Shown here: one piece after another, positions 59,724 through 64,000 of the stretch
Position numbering within the stretch: position 1 is the first letter of the stretch
Layout: each line of letters begins with the position of its first letter
Notes under the pieces: model-generated
The model's input: the letters and a program-made list of their open reading frames with translations, nothing else
Databases searched by the model: none
Told to the model about the DNA's origin: nothing
Translations under genes and position numbers: made by a program
NCBI GenBank assembly: GCA_036852015.1
Contig: JAANDG010000235.1
Span: 62,001 to 126,000, forward strand
DNA: 64,000 bases
Source: Pelodera strongyloides
Taxonomy: Eukaryota; Nematoda; Chromadorea; Rhabditida; Rhabditidae
Direction of reading: 5' to 3'

Positions 59724-61032
59724 GTCGATTTTCGGATCGAAGAAGGGTATCCCCGTAACAAGCGCCAACCGACTTCAACGTTGGGCTGTGTTCATCAAAG
59801 GCTTTGATTTCAAGATCGTATTCAGGCCGACCGCTGAAATGGGATGCGCCGACGTTCTTTCAAAGTTGATCGCGGATCAGAAAGAAACCGTCGAGGACAA
59901 AGTGATTGCAAGAGTCGAAACGGAGTTGTTCAGAGACGAACACTACCGTACTATTGCCGCCCTACCAGTTACCGCGAACATTCTGAGTGAGGCTACGGAG
60001 AAGGACAAGACGCTGCAAGCTGTCCTGAAAGCTCACAGAACTGGTAATTGGCCAACAAAATGCTCGAGAGACATCAGTCAGTTCGCCAACAGACAAACAT
60101 CGCTGTCAGAATCTAACGGAATCCTCTTGTTTGGTGAAAGGATAGTCATTCCTGCCGCACTCAAGGGACGGATTCTTCGTCAGTTGCACCAGGGACATCA
60201 AGGAATTGTTCGAACCAAGACGCTCGCAAGATCGCTAGTTTATTGGCCATTCATTGACGAGGATATTGAGAACATGGTGAAGTCCGGTGCAAACTGCAAT
60301 CGTGCTCAGAAAGCACCGACAAAGACCAATTTGGAATCGTGGAGCAAGGCTAGTGCACCAATGGAACGAGTACACGCTGATTTTGCTGGTCCACTTGAAG
60401 GAAAGTACTATTTGCTTGTCGTTGACGCTTATAGTAAGTGGCCAGAAATCGTTGCCATGGATCGCATCACGACGTCTGCTACGATCTCCAACCTGAAGAA
60501 GATTTTCTCGCAATTCGGTATGCCAGATACGCTGGTAACAGACAACGGAACACAATTCACCAGTGCTGAATTCGCGTTGTTCTGTGCAAAGAATGGAATC
60601 AGACATATGAGATCGTCACCATTCCACCCGCAATCGAACGGACAAGCGGAGAGGTTCGTCGACACTTTCAAGCGGGCGCTGCTGAAATTGAAGGGGGAGG
60701 GAAGCCCGGCAGAGAATCTTCAGACGTTTCTGCTATCATACAGGATGACGCCGTCATCTACAGTTCCTGAAGAAAAGTCGCCAGCTGAAGCATTTCTAAA
60801 TCGAAAGCTGCGCACGTCATGGGATTTGTTGAAACCCAGGCCTGAGAGGAAGCTCGTCAAGGACGAACGTATGGAAAAGCAGTTCAACAAGAAACATGGT
60901 TCGAAGGCTACAGTCTTCAATCCCGGAGACTTAGTCTATATCTATGACTACAAAGTTCCGAGTAAGCCTACTTGGATGGAAGCTACGGTTAGTGAAGAAG
61001 AACGGTACTGTGATGTACGATGTGAGGATTGA
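59724..61032 (+). pseudogene. pol fragment: RNase H end and integrase
   Basis: Right after the T run the frame reads GIPVTSANRLQRWAV..GFDF, the end of RNase H. The integrase follows. The HHCC zinc domain has both His (LHQGHQG) but the first Cys is Gly (SGANC instead of a CxxC). The core has the D,D,E residues: VHADFAGPLEG, VTDNGTQF and QSNGQAERFVDTF. A GPY/F-like tail (FNPGDLVYIYDYK) follows. A frameshift near 61005 moves the rest to another frame. Integrase joins element DNA to the host. Defective as seen. Confidence 0.9.
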
Positions 61033-61396
61033 AGGACGGAAGAACCTTATCCGCCGACATGCTAACCAGATGAGGCCAAGGACTGTCACCACCCGAAGTC
61101 GAGCCTATGACATCTTGCTTGATGCATTCGACATCAACCCACTGCCCCAGTCGAACCTGAAAAAGTCTAAGCCTATGCTAAGGACTCAACCGTCAACTGA
61201 TACCACTGCTGAAACAGTTGAATGTACTACCGCACCGACGGTACCAGACGTTGTTCCGGATGATGAAGAGGTATTCCAAGATGCTGCCTCTACGCCGCAA
61301 CCAGCTGTGACAACTACCCCGCCACTACGTCGATCCAGCCGTGCAAGGAAGACAACGACGAAGATGGATATCAACCCGTCAAATAAGCGTTACTAA
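61010..61396 (+). pseudogene. C-terminal pol tail after the frameshift
   Basis: The frame reads VMYDVRIEGRKNLIRRHANQ and continues Thr/Pro-rich to RRSSRARKTTTKMDINPSNK and stops at 61394-61396. Such a basic RRSSR end is common for gypsy-type integrases. Joined to the preceding fragment by a one-base frame change. Confidence 0.8.
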
Positions 61397-61445
61397 GCCA
61401 TTAGTATAATTGTCGTTTTCTTGTTTTAAGTATAACTTAAATACT

Positions 61446-61456
61446 AAGGTTGGAGG
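61446..61456 (+). other. Polypurine tract
   Basis: AAGGTTGGAGG ends directly at the 3' LTR. It is the expected second-strand primer, though interrupted by TT. Confidence 0.6.
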
Positions 61457-61807
61457 TGTTAGGTATTACAGTATATACCTAAGAATTATTATATGTGTAG
61501 TTTGTTACTATAATGTGTTTAGTTAATCACTCACAATTGCTCACTGATCTTTTCGTCCTTAGTGATCAGTGGAACACACTATGTCTTGCCGTTGGCAAAT
61601 TATCTAATTGCGACTACCCGCAAGTTATTAGTGTTTATATTATTGGTGTTTGATCAGCACGTAGCCATCCGTATATAAAGGCTACGGCCTAACACTCATT
61701 GCATTATATCGACTCTTCTACTTCGTAATAAAACTATTATTCTACTAGTCGTACTCTTGGCGCTCAGATCTGTTTGTATCACAGAAGTCATATCTTGATA
61801 CATAACA
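61457..61807 (+). repeat. 3' LTR
   Basis: Same 351 bp as the 5' LTR, with no difference found by eye, followed by the TCTTC duplication. Confidence 0.95.
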
Positions 61808-61812
61808 TCTTC

Positions 61813-62590
61813 AAACTGGAATAAAGGGTCGGTCAGAGGTAAATTAGTGGGATTGTTTTCGGTTGCGGAAGCGCAAGCTTTAGAATCACCATAGTTTATG
61901 TTCAGGATGGGCATTTCTACAAAATTACATACCAGCCACAAAAAGGCACCCTAGGATGCAAATTTCTGCGTTTCTTGTAGTAGTACTAAGACAGTCGTTG
62001 TCAGACAGTCAGACAGTCAACCCAGAACGTTATCGTCCATATAATAACACAATCATGCTTCATCATGTAGGATGAAATTCAGGCAGTTTTAAAAGGGGCG
62101 GAACAGAAAGCGCAAAGGAAAGTGATGGCTAGATTAAACCCAGCTGTTAACTATAAGGGCAGCGACCCTGAACTGTATTTATACAGTCAACTCACACACA
62201 TGTACTACACTAGTTGAAGCCTTTATCCTTAAAGCAAATGCGGCGCGAGGAATATCGCACAAGAATAATCGAACTGGAAAAACAGAGAAGAAGGACCTGA
62301 ACAACCTAAAAAGCGGACAAGGGGTTGCGGAATCACGTCTGATTAAATAAGTAAACGTTTTAAAGCGTGTCTCCCGCCGGGCATTACAATAAGGAACCTT
62401 ACTCACCCAATCCATGAGCATGTGTGACATGGGATGTGCGCATGACAGAGAACGGGAAACACAAGACGAATTCCAAGCACATGAAGAATCCCGTGTTAAA
62501 GGGAGAGGCCCATGAGAAAAGGTTCTCCTTAATTTACTTGCACAGAATGTCCGGAATTTCAGAAATATTACTGTGTAAACCGCATTGCGT
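61813..62590. other. Spacer after the LTR element
   Basis: No gene is recognised. A small CAGTCAGACAGTCA microrepeat lies near 62005. Confidence 0.4.
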
Positions 62591-62871
62591 GAAGCCTCTA
62601 ACTCGCATAGTTATTCCCCGGCAAACAGGTCGGCTAGGACCTAGCCGCTAGGTACCGTAGTCAGCAACGTCAAAATTCGTCTTTTAAGGTTTATATCCGT
62701 TCATTTGCATTCTTTCTCTGCATAAGAATGGTCAAACGAATAAAGATCATTCCTACGACTATAAAGAGGCGTTTGCAATACAAGAGTGCCCTAAAAGCGA
62801 GAGAATTGATTCTGACTACGGTACCTGGCCGAATTCTTTGCCGGGGAATAACTGTGTGAGTTCTAGGCTTC
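62591..62871. mobile_element. 281-bp inverted-repeat element
   Basis: Left arm GAAGCCTCTAACTCGCATAG and AGTTATTCCCCGGC, right arm the inverse (GCCGGGGAATAACTGTGTGA..CTAGGCTTC). Both arms end inward at GGTACCGTAGTCAG. The arms are about 65-70 bp and the interior is noncoding. No clear target duplication. Confidence 0.65.
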
Positions 62872-63433
62872 AAGCAATGTCTTTGTATGTATAATCATTT
62901 GCGCGTAATGCATGTATGTAGAGAGAGAGTTGTGCAACGTAAGGATCACAAGCAGCCTATGCTTTTGGTATAAAATATTTCAAGATACAATAAGTAGAAA
63001 AAAGATACTTACAATTAGCACTTCTCATTGATGTCGTAGGTGAAGCCATAGCGCAAGGCTCATTCCTTCAGCCTTACGGGATACAGACATATGCTTTTTC
63101 ATCCTGCACATCCTGCACCTGCTGCAGATCCCGTACAATAAACAATAGACAATAAACGTAAGAACAGTTCATCAAAAAACGTCAATGGAACTTTAAGTGA
63201 ATAATTATGTCATATGTACTCGTTCGGATGACAATGGAAGATTCACTTAAACAGTAAATAAAGAAATATACCCAACAAACTAAACAAACGAAAAATGATA
63301 CGAAAAATTAACGAGGAACAGAAAAAAAACTGAAAAAAAAAAATACGCTTTAGCGGCGAAACTCCATTATTTGTGGCAACTATTTGTTGCAACTACGGTA
63401 TTGCAGCTGAAAATAATTTCTTGAGAGAAGAAT
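62872..63433. other. Spacer, no feature seen
   Basis: AT-rich, with scattered short homopolymers. No gene, repeat or RNA structure is recognised. Confidence 0.4.
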
Positions 63434-63665
63434 TTGCGTGAGTGCGCGGCGCTCTATGCGGGAATGTACGCGGGAAAGTATGCGCTCGCAGTTGGGCGAT
63501 CCAAAATGTCAAAATGGTGATTTCGGAGACATTGCTCCGGAAGCCCACCGTGCGGCGCTCTATGCGGGAAGGTATGCGCGCACACCGTGATCATGCGGGA
63601 AAGTACGCGCGCACAGTCAGATCATGCGGGAAAGTATGCGCGCATACCCAGAACGTGCGGGAAAG
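63434..63665. repeat. Degenerate tandem repeat, about 30 bp
   Basis: CATGCGGGAAAGTA[CT]GCGCGCACA-like units recur at about 63455, 63560, 63590, 63622 and 63655. GCGCGC makes them locally self-complementary and much richer in GC than the surroundings. Confidence 0.75.
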
Positions 63666-63883
63666 TCACAGAACGAGCGGAACGAGCGCTGTTCAATTAA
63701 TAGGGTATAGCCATTAAATCACAGAGAGTACACGTATGTGTAATACAGTCATAGCGAAGTGTGAAGAATAAGTGAAAAGAGTAATTAGAGTGCTAGCTGA
63801 TTACTCATATTACTAGTAGGCTAACACTGCCTGAGGCGTCTTCAGTTTATCGAGAGAGTATGACAGTTTTAAACAAGAAAACA

Positions 63884-63951
63884 ATGCAGTGTGGTAAAGT
63901 GGCAAGGTGTTCGACTACAGATCGACTTGAGGGTTCGATTCCGCTCCGAAA
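63884..63951 (+). pseudogene. tRNA-Cys-like sequence, probably degenerate
   Basis: The A box (TGGTAAAGTGGC) and B box (GGTTCGATTCC, 63932-63942) are well spaced, and the anticodon arm TTCGACTACAGATCGAC resembles tRNA-Cys. The anticodon position reads ACA instead of GCA. The T stem and acceptor stem pair poorly, which argues for a pseudogene or a tRNA-derived SINE head. A T run follows at 63957-63962. The window ends here, so a SINE body cannot be checked. Confidence 0.5.
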
Positions 63952-64000
63952 ATGAAATTTTTTGCAGTGTTTTAACGCTTTGCGCCGAGGCAATCTAAAC

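Larger units (their letters stand above)
58390..61812 (+). mobile_element. Ty3/gypsy LTR retrotransposon, internally deleted
   Basis: Two 351-bp LTRs (58395-58745 and 61457-61807), identical as far as I compared, begin TGTTAGGTATTAC and end GATACATAACA. They are flanked by the 5-bp target duplication TCTTC (58390-58394, 61808-61812). A primer-binding site follows the left LTR and a purine tract precedes the right one. Inside are a gag N-terminal part, a 14-T junction, the end of RNase H and an integrase. Protease, the RT and most of RNase H are gone, so the copy cannot move by itself. Matching LTRs and an intact duplication mean recent insertion. Confidence 0.95.

Overview
The window is invertebrate-type metazoan nuclear DNA. 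The clear genes are split by short GT-AG introns with T-rich acceptors. The tRNA genes have internal promoters and no encoded CCA. The conserved genes are animal regulators: CHIP/STUB1, CHP1, importin alpha and a USP20/33 remnant. Acceptor-like sites just upstream of two start codons would fit a spliced-leader invertebrate such as a nematode, but species and phylum cannot be fixed from this window.

Layout. Positions 1-10.9 kb hold no recognisable protein gene, only two tRNA-Lys genes, a long TTAA-flanked hairpin element and a purine tract. From 10.9 to 16.0 kb two minus-strand genes lie head to tail: CHP1 (6 exons) and, downstream of it, CHIP (11 exons). From 18.0 to 24.6 kb is a transposon-rich block: a TTAA element carrying a tRNA-like sequence, a Penelope-like retroelement with GIY-YIG ahead of the reverse transcriptase, a 24-bp palindromic tandem repeat with 63 A, a second truncated Penelope copy and an inverted-repeat element. 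An importin-alpha gene (15 exons, plus strand) spans 25.2-29.0 kb. From 29.9 to 34.8 kb are decayed minus-strand fragments, some clearly of an arylacetamide-deacetylase-like esterase. From 35.2 to 37.3 kb is a 2.1-kb palindrome whose left arm holds a canonical 138-bp intron that is exactly absent from the right arm. From 37.4 to 42.0 kb are an element with 112-bp inverted repeats, a TTAA element and a ~157-bp satellite. From 42.1 to 43.5 kb lie exons of a broken USP20/33. More esterase fragments follow, then a field of degenerate repeats (46-50 kb).

The most unusual gene is at 50.3-54.5 kb: 11 exons in a protein I do not recognise, with two tandem modules (thioredoxin-like fold plus C2C2 zinc ribbon). 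The introns of the two modules are nearly identical in places while the exons they flank have diverged strongly, the reverse of normal. The second module has an in-frame TAG. Further right come a Penelope remnant, a foldback/tandem-repeat element carrying a TTAA insertion, a Ty3/gypsy element with apparently identical LTRs and a large internal deletion (58.4-61.8 kb), an inverted-repeat element and a tRNA-Cys-like sequence at the right edge.

CHIP (ubiquitin ligase and Hsp70/90 co-chaperone), USP20/33 (deubiquitinase), CHP1 (Ca2+-binding trafficking and exchanger cofactor) and importin alpha (nuclear import) are independent housekeeping genes. I see no operon-like functional linkage. All gene models are hand-built from splice signals, frame continuity and remembered family motifs; no search was run.
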